This document shows, one piece after another, positions 38,206-48,763 of a stretch of DNA of 64,000 nucleotides. The stretch spans positions 1 to 64,000 of the forward strand of contig CALSLK010000028.1 of NCBI GenBank assembly GCA_943787175.1. The letters run 5' to 3'. Both the position numbers and the translations under genes were made by a program. Under the pieces are notes generated by a model that saw only the letters and a list, made by a program, of their open reading frames with translations, made no database searches and had not been told where the DNA came from. The stretch is from an uncultured Alphaproteobacteria bacterium. GTDB taxonomy: Bacteria > Pseudomonadota > Alphaproteobacteria > SP197. Position 1 is the stretch's first letter, and every line of letters begins with the position of its first letter.

Positions 38206-39976
38206 TTAGTAAAGGTTGTTCATCGCCTCGCCATAAACGTCTTTCACAGCGTGCCGCCGTACCTTCATGGTCGGCGTCATCTGACCGTTGTCCACGGTGA
38301 AGGCTTCACTGGCAACCATCACGCGTTTGACCTTTTCGATCGCTGAAAGATGCTGGTTGGCGCGATCAACCGCCGCTCTGATCTCGCTGAGCAATGCAGG
38401 TTCATCGGCAAGGTTGGCAAGGCGCGGCGATGAAAGATTGTGGCGTTTGGCAAACTCCACAAGGTAGCTTTCATCGGGCACGATCAGGGCTGCCAGATAG
38501 GGGCGTTGGTCGCCGATGACCACGGACTGGCCGATCTCGCGCTCCAGGTTCAGAATGCCTTCGACCCGCTGGGGGGCAATGTTGTCGCCGCCGGAATTGA
38601 CGATCAGGTCCTTCTTGCGGTCGGTAATCATGAGATGGCCGTCTTCATCGAAGACACCGATATCACCGGTATGCAGCCAGCCATCCTTCAACGCTTCAGC
38701 TGTTGCTTCGGGATTGTTCCAGTAACCATCCATCAGCAGGCCGCCCCGCACCAGGATCTCCCCGTCCTCGGCAATTCTGACCTCAACTTCGGGCAGAGGC
38801 GGTCCTACCGCATTCATCTTGATGCAGTCAGGCAGGTTGCAGGAAACCACGGGCGCGGATTCTGTCTGCCCGTATCCCTGCAACAGCGTCAGACCCAGTG
38901 CCGTGAAAAACGTCCCGATTTCCGGATTGAGCGGTGCGCCGCCCGATACCAGTGCATTGAGCCTGCCGCCAAACCGGGCCCGCACCTTGTCGCGCACCAG
39001 CTTGTCGAGAACCCGGTCCTGAAGCCGCTCGATCAGGCCAAGTTTCTCTCCGTTGACCTTCTTGGTCCCCAGATAAACCGCCTTTTCGAAGAACTCCTTC
39101 TTCTTGCCTTTCTCGCGATTCACGCCGGCCAGAATGCGCTGTCGCATGACCTCATAGAGCCTGGGCACACACGGCATGATCGTGGGCCGCGCCTCTGGCA
39201 TGTTGGTGATCAGTGTGTCGGCACCCTCGGCATAATAGATTTCGGCACCGATCGAGATCGGGAAATAGAGGCCGCAGGTATGTTCATAGGAATGGGAGAG
39301 CGGCAGGAATGAGAGAAACGTATCGATGTCTGACAGCAGCGGCTTGTAGCCCAGATAGATGCTCTTGATGTTCGACATCACCGCGTGATGGGACAGCACC
39401 ACACCTTTGGGCATGCCGCCGGTTCCTGACGTATAGATGAAGCATGCGGTATCCCTGCGGGTCATCTGGGGCCGCGCGATCTTCGACCGCACCCGGTTCC
39501 CCGCGTGTCATGGCCTCTTTCCAACCAAGCACCGTGATCCCGTCGACGTCTTCCGTCGCTTCCATCGTGATGACCGTGTGGGCATCGGTTGCTGCACAGG
39601 CAGGAAGCAGCCGCTTGGCCAGGGCTGCCGTGGAGACAATGGCGAGTTTGGCCCCGCTGTCGCGCAGGACATGCTCGTGCAGCGCCTGCGTATTGGTGGT
39701 GTAGGCAGGCACCGTGATGCCACCCGCCGCCATGATCGCCAGATCGGCCACCACCCAGTTTGGCCGGTTTTCGGCAACCAGAACGACACGATCGCCCTGT
39801 TCCACACCCAGCTCTGTCAGCCCGGCCGACAGCTTGCGCACTTCATCAGCCACGCTTGCCCAACTCTGGGGCCGGTAGGTGCCATCGTGTTTCGACCACA
39901 GGAATGCACGGTCGCTATGTTGGCGTGCCTTATCAAAGAACATGGTGGCCAGATTTGGCCAGTCGTCATAGGTCAT
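38206..39976 (-). CDS. Long-chain acyl-CoA synthetase (AMP-dependent), one frameshift at 39468-39471
   Basis: DTACFIYTSGTGGMPKGVVLSHHAV; GGLLMDGYWNNPEATAEALKDGWLHTGDIG; N-terminal part in adjacent frame. Confidence 0.9.
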
Positions 39977-40102
39977 GGATCTCCGCCCGCAGCTTGCCCC
40001 ATCACTAGATAGTGTGCTCGGACGCCTGAAACAAACGGTGGTGGCGAAGTATCCCCGCCTCACCCATATGAAGGGGCGACAAAGACCGCGTTTTCAACCC
40101 CG

Positions 40103-41897
40103 ATGGAGTTCTACATGTCAGACGCCGCCAACCTTGGTCATTTGCCCGAATGGGACCTTACAGACCTCTATGCCGGTCCTGACGACAAGGCATTGGAATC
40201 CGATCTCAAGGCTGTCGATGGCCAGGCCGAGCAGTTCGAGAAGGACTTCAAGGGCAACCTTTCCACGCTTTCTCCTGCCGGGTTCCACGAAGCAATCGGG
40301 CGCTATGAGGCGATCGATGACACGTTGGGACGCATTGCCAGCTATTCCCAGCTTCTCTTTGCCGGCGACCAGACCAATCCGGATTTTGCCCAGTTCTACC
40401 AGGACATTCAGGAGCGTCTGACGGTCACGACCAGCCGTTTGATTTTTTTCACCCTGGAGATCAACAAGATCGAAGATGCGGCTATGAAAACCTTGCTGGC
40501 TGACAGCGCCGTGGCACGTTACCAGCCCTGGCTCGATGACATCCGCTCGTTCCGCCCGCATCAGCTCTCTGATGATGCAGAGGCCATGCTGCACGAACTT
40601 TCGGTGGTTCGCGGGCAATCCTGGAGTCGTCTGTTTGATCAGACCATTGCTGGACTGCGGTTCGACATCGATGGCGAGTCGCTTTCGGAAGCCCAGACGC
40701 TCGACCTTCTCTCATCAAGCGATGGTGCCAAACGTGAGGTAGCCGCACGTGAACTCGCACGGGTCTTCAAGGCCAATGAATCTCTCTTTGCCCTGGTCAC
40801 CAACACCCTGGCCAAATCAAAGGCGATCGAAGACGGCTGGCGTCACTTTGCCCGCCCGATCTCGTCGCGCAATCTTGCCAACCAGGTTGAGGACGAAGTG
40901 GTCGATGCCCTGATCACATCCGTCCGTGACGCCTATCCCCGGCTCTCGCACCGATATTACGCCATGAAGGCGCGCTGGATGGGGGTCGAAAAGCTAAACT
41001 GGTGGGATCGCAACGCGCCGTTGCCCAATCAGGACGACCGTGAAATTCCCTGGGATGATGCCCGCGCCACGGTGCTGGGCGCTTATGGCGACTTCGCCCC
41101 GGAGATGGCTGAGATCGCTAAGGTCTTTTTCGACAAGAACTGGATTGATGCTCCGGCACGTCCCGGCAAATCAGGCGGCGCATTCGCGCATCCCACGGTG
41201 CCGTCGGCCCATCCCTTCGTGTTGCTCAACTATCAGGGCAAAAACCCGTGACGTCATGACCCTTGCCCATGAACTGGGCCATGGCGTGCATCAGGTCCTG
41301 GCAGCAGAGCAGGGGCCCCTGCTGGCCGATACGCCGCTTACCCTGGCCGAAACCGCTTCGGTCTTTGGCGAGCAACTCACCTTCCGCCGCCTGCTCGATA
41401 CCGAGAAGGACCCGCAGCGCCGCCGCATGATTCTGGCTTCTAAGGTCGAAGACATGCTCAACACCGTGGTGCGCCAGATCGCCTTCTGCGAGTTCGAGCG
41501 CCGTATCCATGATGCCCGTGCCGATGGTGAACTCACGCCTGACCAGATCGGCGACATCTGGATGGCGGTCCAGCACGAAAGCCTGGGTGATGTCTTCAAC
41601 TTCGATGACGATTACCGCAGCTTCTGGTGTTACATCCCTCACTTCATTCACACGCCGTTTTACGTCTACGCCTATGCCTTCGGTGATTGCCTGGTGAACG
41701 CGCTTTATGCTCACTACCAGAAAGCTGAAGAGGGCTTCCAGGACCGCTTCTTCGACATGCTCAAAGCCGGTGGGACCAAGCGCCACAAGGAACTGCTCGC
41801 CCCCTTCGGCCTTGATGCCTCCGACCCTGCTTTCTGGTCCATGGGTCTCAACGTGATCGAAGGCTTCATCGACGAACTCGATGATGCCGGCGGCTGA
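40103..41897 (+). CDS. pepF: Oligoendopeptidase F (M3), one frameshift at A5 run 41240-41244
   Basis: N-terminal ORF 40103-41251 and C-terminal ORF 41040-41897 with TLAHELGHGVHQVL; removing one A joins them. Confidence 0.9.
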
Positions 41898-41954
41898 TCC
41901 AACCTCCGGAGTAGCCGCGTAGAATTTAGTGCAATTGGGCGAAAGGCCCGCGCC

Positions 41955-43298
41955 ATGGCCGACAAACCTGCCAACGAATCCAACCGCCTGACAGGGCGCA
42001 TGGCGCGTTACGCCCGTGTCGGTTCCTCCGTGGGCAAGGTCGGCGCGCGTATGGCTGCCGGCCGGTTCCTGGGTGTGCCGACCGATCAGGCCGACATGGC
42101 CAACGACCTGCGGGCAGCACTTGGCGGTCTCAAGGGGCCGTTGATGAAGGTTGCCCAGTTGCTGGCCACCATTCCCGACGCCCTGCCATCCGACTACGCC
42201 GCTGAACTGGCGCAATTGCAATCGAACGCGCCTGCCATGGGCTGGCCCTTCATTCGCCGCCGCATGGCAAGCGAACTGGGGCCTGACTGGCAATCAAAGT
42301 TCGGTTCGTTCGAGCGTGAGGCCGCTGCTGCCGCGTCCCTGGGGCAGGTTCATCGTGCAACCTCGCCCGATGGCAAACCGCTTGCCTGCAAGCTGCAATA
42401 TCCCGACATGCAATCGGCGGTCGAAGCCGACCTGTCGCAACTCAAGCTGATCTTCGGAATCTACCGGCGTTACGACAAGGCGATCGATCCCAGCCAGATC
42501 CATGCCGAGATTGCCGAACGCCTGCGCGAAGAACTCGATTATGAACGCGAAGCCAAACACCAGCAGCTTTACGCCCACATTCTGAAAGATCAGCTACGCG
42601 TTGACGTGCCCCAGGTCGTTCCGGAGCTTTCCACCAGCCGTCTGCTAACCATGGGCTGGCTCGACGGCACGCCGCTCATGGAGGCCGTCGATCGCCCGCT
42701 CGAGGAACGCAACGAGCTTGCCATGTCGATGTTCCACGCCTGGTATCAGCCGTTCTACAACTACGGCGTCATCCACGGTGATCCGCATCTGGGCAACTAC
42801 AAGGTGCGCCCCGACATGGGCGTCAACCTGCTCGATTTCGGCTGCGTGCGCGTCTTCCCGCCCAGCTTCGTCACCGGTGTCATCGATCTTTATCACGCCA
42901 TTCTCAATGACGACCGCGAGCTTGCCGTGCATGCCTATGAAACCTGGGGCTTCACGGGCCTGTCCAATGACGTGATCGACACGCTCCATCTCTGGGCCAG
43001 CTTCGTTTACGCCCCGCTTCTGGAAGACAAACCCCGCGCCATCCAGGATGAAGGCACCATGTATGGCGCCCGTGTCGCCTCACAGGTTCATGGCCGCCTG
43101 CGCGAGTTGGGTGGTGTCACGGTGCCGCGCGAATTCGTCTTTATGGATCGTGCCGCTATCGGTCTGGGCAGTGTCTTCCTGCATCTCAAGGCCGAAGTGA
43201 ACTGGTACCAGATTTTCCACGGCCTGATCGAAGGTTACGAAGAGCAGAAGCTCGCCAAACGCCAGAGCGCAGCACTGAAAAAGGTTGGCCTGACATGA
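41955..43298 (+). CDS. ABC1/UbiB (AarF) atypical kinase family protein
   Basis: LRAALGGLKGPLMKVAQLLATIPDALP; REAAAAASLGQVHRATSPDGKPLACKLQYPDM; GVIHGDPHLGNYKVRPDMGVNLLDFGCVRVF. Confidence 0.93.
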   Translation: MADKPANESNRLTGRMARYARVGSSVGKVGARMAAGRFLGVPTDQADMANDLRAALGGLKGPLMKVAQLLATIPDALPSDYAAELAQLQSNAPAMGWPFIRRRMASELGPDWQSKFGSFEREAAAAASLGQVHRATSPDGKPLACKLQYPDMQSAVEADLSQLKLIFGIYRRYDKAIDPSQIHAEIAERLREELDYEREAKHQQLYAHILKDQLRVDVPQVVPELSTSRLLTMGWLDGTPLMEAVDRPLEERNELAMSMFHAWYQPFYNYGVIHGDPHLGNYKVRPDMGVNLLDFGCVRVFPPSFVTGVIDLYHAILNDDRELAVHAYETWGFTGLSNDVIDTLHLWASFVYAPLLEDKPRAIQDEGTMYGARVASQVHGRLRELGGVTVPREFVFMDRAAIGLGSVFLHLKAEVNWYQIFHGLIEGYEEQKLAKRQSAALKKVGLT

Positions 43299-44200
43299 TC
43301 AAGAGCCCGTTTAAGCCGCCGCTTACCTTTCTGAATCTGCCACTCTCGACAGAGTTTTCTTCCGGTGACATCGCCGTGGTCGGCCTGCCGTTTGATTGCG
43401 GCAACTCCAGGACACGGTTCGGTTGCCGGCTTGGGCCCAACGCTGTGCGCCAGGCTTCAATTCTGACCGCTGACCTGCTGACCGATGCAGAACCGTCTCC
43501 GCTCGATAGTCGACGCATCGTCGATGCCGGGGATATCGACTTGCCGCTCGATGACATCCACGCCGCATTTGACGCGATTGAACGGGGTATCCGCGAGATT
43601 GTCGAAGCCGGGGCGACCCCGCTCACCCTTGGTGGTGACGGTTCGGTCAGCCTGCCGGTCCTGCGTGCAATGCACCAGCGCTACCCCGATCTTGCCGTAT
43701 TGCATCTCGACGCTCACACCGATGCCTATCCGCTCGCCGGCAACAACCACTATGACAACGCAACCCAGTTCACCCATGCCTTGAATGAAGGGCTGGTCGA
43801 CGTTGCCCATGCCATCCACATCGGCACCCGTGGTCCCGTCAATGCCATGAAGACGATCCTTCATGTCCGGGACATGGGCTACGAGGTCATTCCCTTCGAT
43901 ATGATGCGCGAATGGGGCGAGAAACGCCTGCTCGAACACCTCCATGCACGTCTCGAAGGCCGTCCGCTCTACCTCTGCTTCGACATGGATGTCTTCGATC
44001 CCTCCGTTGCACCCGGTGTTGCGACGCCGACACCAGGCGGATTGCTGCCGGCTGATGGTATCGCCCTGCTGCGTGGTCTCGCGGGGCTCAACATCGTCTG
44101 TGCCGACGTCAACACACCCACGCCCGTGCATGATCCAAGTGGCGCGACTGCAGGGCTTGCCGCTGCCATTGCCACAGAGTGTCTGGCTCTGCTGAACTGA
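43295..44200 (+). CDS. Agmatinase/arginase (ureohydrolase) family protein
   Basis: LGGDGSVSLPVL; LHLDAHTDAYP; CFDMDVFDPSVAPGVATPTPGG. Confidence 0.92.
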   Translation: MIKSPFKPPLTFLNLPLSTEFSSGDIAVVGLPFDCGNSRTRFGCRLGPNAVRQASILTADLLTDAEPSPLDSRRIVDAGDIDLPLDDIHAAFDAIERGIREIVEAGATPLTLGGDGSVSLPVLRAMHQRYPDLAVLHLDAHTDAYPLAGNNHYDNATQFTHALNEGLVDVAHAIHIGTRGPVNAMKTILHVRDMGYEVIPFDMMREWGEKRLLEHLHARLEGRPLYLCFDMDVFDPSVAPGVATPTPGGLLPADGIALLRGLAGLNIVCADVNTPTPVHDPSGATAGLAAAIATECLALLN

Positions 44201-44277
44201 CCTGGATCAAGATTCCCTCGCGGTTCCGATGTAGGTTGGGTCGATCCAACGCTTTCATTGTTCCGGGAGGATCCTCA

Positions 44278-45774
44278 ATGAAATCCACTCTTTTGCGTAC
44301 TGCGCTCGGCGCTGCCGTCGCCGTTCTTGTTTTCACAGGGCAGGCCAGGGCTCTGACCTATGAAGAGGCCGTGCCGGAGAGCCTGCGAACCCTCGTCACG
44401 CAAGCGGCATTCGATGATGCACGGTCTTCCCTGCAGCCGCTGGTCGATGGCGGCAGCCTGCAAAACAATCTGGCTGCCGGGATCGCCGGATCGCCCTGTG
44501 CGCCCTCAATCAGCCGGTTTGTCCAGGCCGTCTACGCCAACGAACCGCACTACCAGGCCATCTTCGATGAAATCAATGCCGGCTTCACGGACCCGCCTGC
44601 CGCCTACAACCGTGCCAATCCGTGGCGCGTTGATTTCGGTAGCTCCAGCCACCAGCATCTGATCGCCAACCTTGTGGCAAGTTTTGTCGATTGGTGTGTT
44701 TTCCTGCCGCAGATCAATGGCGATCAGGACAACGGCCTGAAGTACATCCAGAACTTTGCCTGGTTCTACTATCGCAACCCGGCCGGCCAGGTCTTCACCC
44801 AGGGCTTCGATCCCATGACCGGTGAGCCCGAGACCGTGTTCCGGGACTTTCTGGAAGATTTCTCGATTCAGCGCGGCGCGTTCATGAACACACCTGAAAG
44901 TGCTGCCTATGTTGCGCAGTGGCTGAACGACCCCCGCATCGAAATTCAGGATTATCAGAGACAGGAAGTTGCCGATTACGATTCCTGGAACGATTTCTTT
45001 GCACGTGAAATCACCATCGATGAGACTACCCAGACGATCCCGTCACGACCCACCACCCTGCCGGATCGCGACTATGTGGTGAGTGCGCCGACCGACTGCA
45101 TCATGAATCCCCTTGTCCAGGTTCTCGATGCCGGCGGTGAGATCGGACAGGTGAGGGCGCTTATCGATAATCCGCTCACTGCCAACACGATTATCGATGT
45201 GAAGTCCTATCCCATTGCCCTCAACCAGCTTCTGGGCAACGCACCCGAATCACTCAAACAGAAGTTTGTCGGCGGTACGGGCGTGGCCTGTGTCCTGATG
45301 CCCAACACCTATCACCACTTCCACACGCCGGTAACGGGCGAGGTTGTACATGCCGAGGTCGTCGAGATCGGCTCCAACGGTGCGCTGGGCACCTATGGCT
45401 ACTTCGATTGGCCCAACTGGGTGCCAAGGGAAGGCAATGTCGGACAGCCTGGAACAGATTTCAGCCAGTTCGAGGTCTTCCAGCGCGGTGTCGTGATTAT
45501 CAAGATCAGCTATGCTGGCGCTGAGCCCGGGGAGGTACTGGAAGGCTACGTTGCTTCCATCCCTGTCGGCCTCGATACCATTGGCTCTGTCGTGCTCGAC
45601 AGCGACATCGTGCCCGGCGCACAGGTAAAGCGCGGCTATACCCGTCTGGGCAACTTTTACTACGGTGGTTCCCTCAACATCCTGCTGTTCTCAAAGGGCA
45701 TCGCTTCGCCGGCCATTCAGGTCCGCCTGGGCAACCAGATTGCGATCCTGAATGCAGGCAACGCGCCGGAGTAA
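44278..45774 (+). CDS. Secreted phosphatidylserine decarboxylase-family protein (PsiD-like, with N-terminal PSDC-like domain)
   Basis: Signal peptide MKSTLLRTALGAAVAVLVFTGQARA; YDSWNDFFAREI; MPNTYHHFHTPVTGEVV; pyruvoyl-type motif FYYGGSLNILLF. Confidence 0.78.
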   Translation: MKSTLLRTALGAAVAVLVFTGQARALTYEEAVPESLRTLVTQAAFDDARSSLQPLVDGGSLQNNLAAGIAGSPCAPSISRFVQAVYANEPHYQAIFDEINAGFTDPPAAYNRANPWRVDFGSSSHQHLIANLVASFVDWCVFLPQINGDQDNGLKYIQNFAWFYYRNPAGQVFTQGFDPMTGEPETVFRDFLEDFSIQRGAFMNTPESAAYVAQWLNDPRIEIQDYQRQEVADYDSWNDFFAREITIDETTQTIPSRPTTLPDRDYVVSAPTDCIMNPLVQVLDAGGEIGQVRALIDNPLTANTIIDVKSYPIALNQLLGNAPESLKQKFVGGTGVACVLMPNTYHHFHTPVTGEVVHAEVVEIGSNGALGTYGYFDWPNWVPREGNVGQPGTDFSQFEVFQRGVVIIKISYAGAEPGEVLEGYVASIPVGLDTIGSVVLDSDIVPGAQVKRGYTRLGNFYYGGSLNILLFSKGIASPAIQVRLGNQIAILNAGNAPE

Positions 45775-45782
45775 CGACAGAC

Positions 45783-45810
45783 CTGATCCCCGGCCTTCGC
45801 TGGGGATCAG
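45783..45810. terminator. Bidirectional stem-loop between convergent genes
   Basis: ctgatcccc-N10-ggggatcag, 9-bp perfect stem. Confidence 0.6.
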
Positions 45811-46349
45811 CCTGTGCGCTCAGCCTCTTTATCCACGGTTTCGGCAAAGGCGTTCAGTTCGTCGACCGATCCGATCCGCACCACCTTGATTCCGACCGCT
45901 TCCGCTTCGTCCACATTGGCGCGGATCGTGGGCATCCAGTCCTGTTCGGTGTCCCACAGGGTCTCGAACATGGCGCGTGTGCTGATGGGTTCGCTAAGTC
46001 CGGCAATGGGATGTTCCAGCTTTCCCATCTCCTGTTTGATTTGACGTTCGGCGGCGAGCCAGAAGTGTTGCCATAGCACCATGTCGATGAAGATGATCCA
46101 GGTTGCACGCAACAGGCGCGGCCGGATCGAATCCAGCTTGCCCATGCCTTCGATAATCCAGCTCTCGCCTGCGATCAGCGGGCCATGTTCGGCCTCGAAC
46201 GCGTCATCTGATGCTTCAACCCAGCCTGGTTTCCACAACAGCTTGTCGACCTCGGTCAGCGGCAATTCACGCGCCGCAGCAAGCTGCCGTGCCAGGGTCG
46301 ATTTGCCACCGCCCGCATTGCCCAGAATGGCGATGCGTTCGTTGCTCAA
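45807..46349 (-). CDS. P-loop NTPase (adenylate kinase/FlaR-like)
   Basis: RIAILGNAGGGKSTLARQLA Walker A; VDKLLWKPGW. Confidence 0.8.
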   Translation of the reverse strand: MSNERIAILGNAGGGKSTLARQLAAARELPLTEVDKLLWKPGWVEASDDAFEAEHGPLIAGESWIIEGMGKLDSIRPRLLRATWIIFIDMVLWQHFWLAAERQIKQEMGKLEHPIAGLSEPISTRAMFETLWDTEQDWMPTIRANVDEAEAVGIKVVRIGSVDELNAFAETVDKEAERTG

Positions 46350-47439
46350 TGATCAAACACGATCACGCTGCGGGCGATCTCGCCACCTTTCATTTCATCG
46401 AAGGCTTCGTTGATCTGGTCCAGCTTGATGCGCCGGCTGATCATGTCGTCGAGTTTGAGTTTGCCGTTGAGGTAGAAGTCCACATAACGCGGCATGTCCC
46501 GGCGGAATGCGTTCGACCCCATGTTCGAACCGCGCAGCACCTTGTCGCTCAGCAGGTCGTCGGCGGGGGATTTCCAGGGTCTCGCCCTCGGGCACCATGC
46601 CGATGATCGTGGCCATGCCTGAGGTGCGCAGCATGCGGAAGGCCTGTTCGCTGGTGGTCTTCATGCCCAGCGCCTCGAACGAATATTCCACACCGCCACC
46701 GGTCAGCTCCTTCACCGCCTCGACAGGGTCGCACTCGGCAGCATTGACCACATCGGTCGCGCCGAAATGTTTGGCCAGGTTCAGCTTGGAACCCTTGATG
46801 TCGACCGCGATGATGCGTCCGGCCCCGGCAATCGCTGCGCCGTTGATACACGAGAGGCCCACACCGCCACAGCCGATCACCGCCACAGTGCTGCCACCTC
46901 GATATCGGCCGTGTTGATGACTGCGCCAAAGCCGGTCGTCACGCCGCAGCCGATCAGGGCGGCGCGATCCAGCGGCATATCCTTGCGGATCTTCACCAGA
47001 GCATGTTCATGGACCAGCATCTGCTCGGCGAAGGAACCCAGGCTGAACCACTGGGTGATGTGCTGCGCCGCTGTCCGACAGGCGGGGTTCCTCGCCCTTC
47101 GCCAGCGGTCCACCTCCGGGTTCTCGCAACTGAACGGCCGCCCGGTCGTGCAGTACTCGCAATGACCGCAGAACACGCTCAGGCAGGTGATGACATGGTC
47201 GCCGGGCTTCACATAGGTCACCTCAGCTGCCGACCTGTTCCACCACCCCGGCTGATTCATGGCCCAGGATCATCGGCATCGGGCCTGCTGTAGCGTGCCT
47301 TCGATGTAGTGCAGGTCGCTGTGGCACACGCCGCAGGCCGCCGTGCGGATCAGCACCTCGTGCGACTTCGGCTTGGAGACCGAAACCTCCTCGATCGAGG
47401 AGCGGCTGTGTTCACTTCACGCAGCACGGCGGCTTTCAT
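46346..47439 (-). CDS. Zn-dependent alcohol dehydrogenase, multiply frameshifted
   Basis: Fragments in different frames: MKAAVLREVN (start 47439), CGHCEYCTTGRPFSCENP, GCGVTTGFGAVINTADIEV, AVIGCGGVGLSCINGAAIAGAGRIIAVDI, C-terminal KLKLDDMISRRIKLDQINEAFDEMKGGEIARSVIVF. Confidence 0.8.
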
Positions 47440-47568
47440 GGCATTTCCCCGAAGTTTGAATGTCGTTGGCGGCAGTCTAACCACGCAGCACCACGAATGT
47501 CAGTTCCGGTTGCCTCGATTGGAGCGTTTCCTTCATGCGGCGGCCGCGTGCCTCGACGGTCTGTTTTT

Positions 47569-47802
47569 GGCACGCAGAGACGCGGAGCCGCAGTGAACCG
47601 AAATAACAAGAAGCGAATGCACACAGAGGCACAGCGACTCGGAGGCTGCGAGACTTTGGTCGGGCATCCGTGTGATACGAAGATCGTTACAACAACGAGG
47701 TTCGCTCTGCGATCCCTTCGGCAAGGCAATCACAGAACCCTCTCTGTGCCTCATGCCTGCGCAAGAGCTCCGCGCCTCTGCGTCTCTGCCTGCCACCACT
47801 TT
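47569..47802. repeat. Intergenic inverted-repeat element with CGCAGAGACGCGGAG-type arms
   Basis: Left ggcacgcagagacgcggagc / right gctccgcgcctctgcgtctctgcc; inner acacagaggcacag / ctctctgtgcctc. Confidence 0.55.
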
Positions 47803-47884
47803 TTTGGTTTTTCCTGTTTCACGAATCCACCTTGTCGCGGCGTTCATGCAGTGATCTAGTTTGGTTCCAAACATGGAGGTCCGC

Positions 47885-48745
47885 ATGGCACAGGCAGAAC
47901 GGTTCCCGGTTTCCCAGGGTGATATTGATACCTTCTGGCGCGATGGCGCGGTGATGCTCAAAAACGTGTTGAGCGACCAGTGGCTGGAGGAACTCCGCCA
48001 TGGTGTCGCCACCAACATGGAACAGCCGACCAAACGCACCGTTGACTGGGTCAACAACAAGGAAACCGGCGAGCGCCTGTTTCACGACCAGCTCACCGTG
48101 CAACACAATCCCCATTTCGAGCGTTACATGCTGGGCTCGCCACTGGGCTCGATCGCGGCCCAGGTCATGGCCTCGCCCACCGCACTCGCGTTTTACGTCA
48201 CTACCTTCGTGCGCAGCCCCGGAACCCAGTCACGCACGCCCTGGCATCAGGATCAGTCCTATTGGTGTGCGGAAGGCCGACAGGCGCTCAGCATCTGGAC
48301 CGCGCTTGATTCCGTGGCCGCCGGTACGGAACTGGAACTGGTGAAGGGTTCCCATCTCTGGGAGCGCCCGCTGGCACAATCCCAGTTCGGCGAAAGCCAG
48401 CTTGGCGGCGTGATCGACGTCGATGGTATGGAAACCATGCCGGTCCCCGATTTTACCGGTGCGGATGCCGACAAGTACGACATGATGCGCTGGCCCATGG
48501 AGCCCGGCGATATTCTCATTTTCCACGGCATGACCGTCCACGGTGGCTCCGGCGCCTTGCCTCCGGGCGTGCAGCGCCGCAGCATCTCCGCGCAGTTCCT
48601 GGGCGAAGACGCCCGCGTCACCGACCGCCCCAGCGGCTGCAATCCTGACTGGCTGCCTGAACTTGCCGAAAACGGCATCGGCCTTGGTGATTATCCCGCC
48701 TGCGCCATGTGCCCTACGATCACCGCCGAAGGTGCCGTACTTTGA
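47885..48745 (+). CDS. Phytanoyl-CoA dioxygenase (PhyH) family protein
   Basis: TPWHQDQSYWCAEGRQALSIWTALDSVAAGTELELVKGSH; GDILIFHGMTVHGGSG (HxD...H). Confidence 0.88.
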   Translation: MAQAERFPVSQGDIDTFWRDGAVMLKNVLSDQWLEELRHGVATNMEQPTKRTVDWVNNKETGERLFHDQLTVQHNPHFERYMLGSPLGSIAAQVMASPTALAFYVTTFVRSPGTQSRTPWHQDQSYWCAEGRQALSIWTALDSVAAGTELELVKGSHLWERPLAQSQFGESQLGGVIDVDGMETMPVPDFTGADADKYDMMRWPMEPGDILIFHGMTVHGGSGALPPGVQRRSISAQFLGEDARVTDRPSGCNPDWLPELAENGIGLGDYPACAMCPTITAEGAVL

Positions 48746-48763
48746 CCCCGTAAGGAGCGTTCC

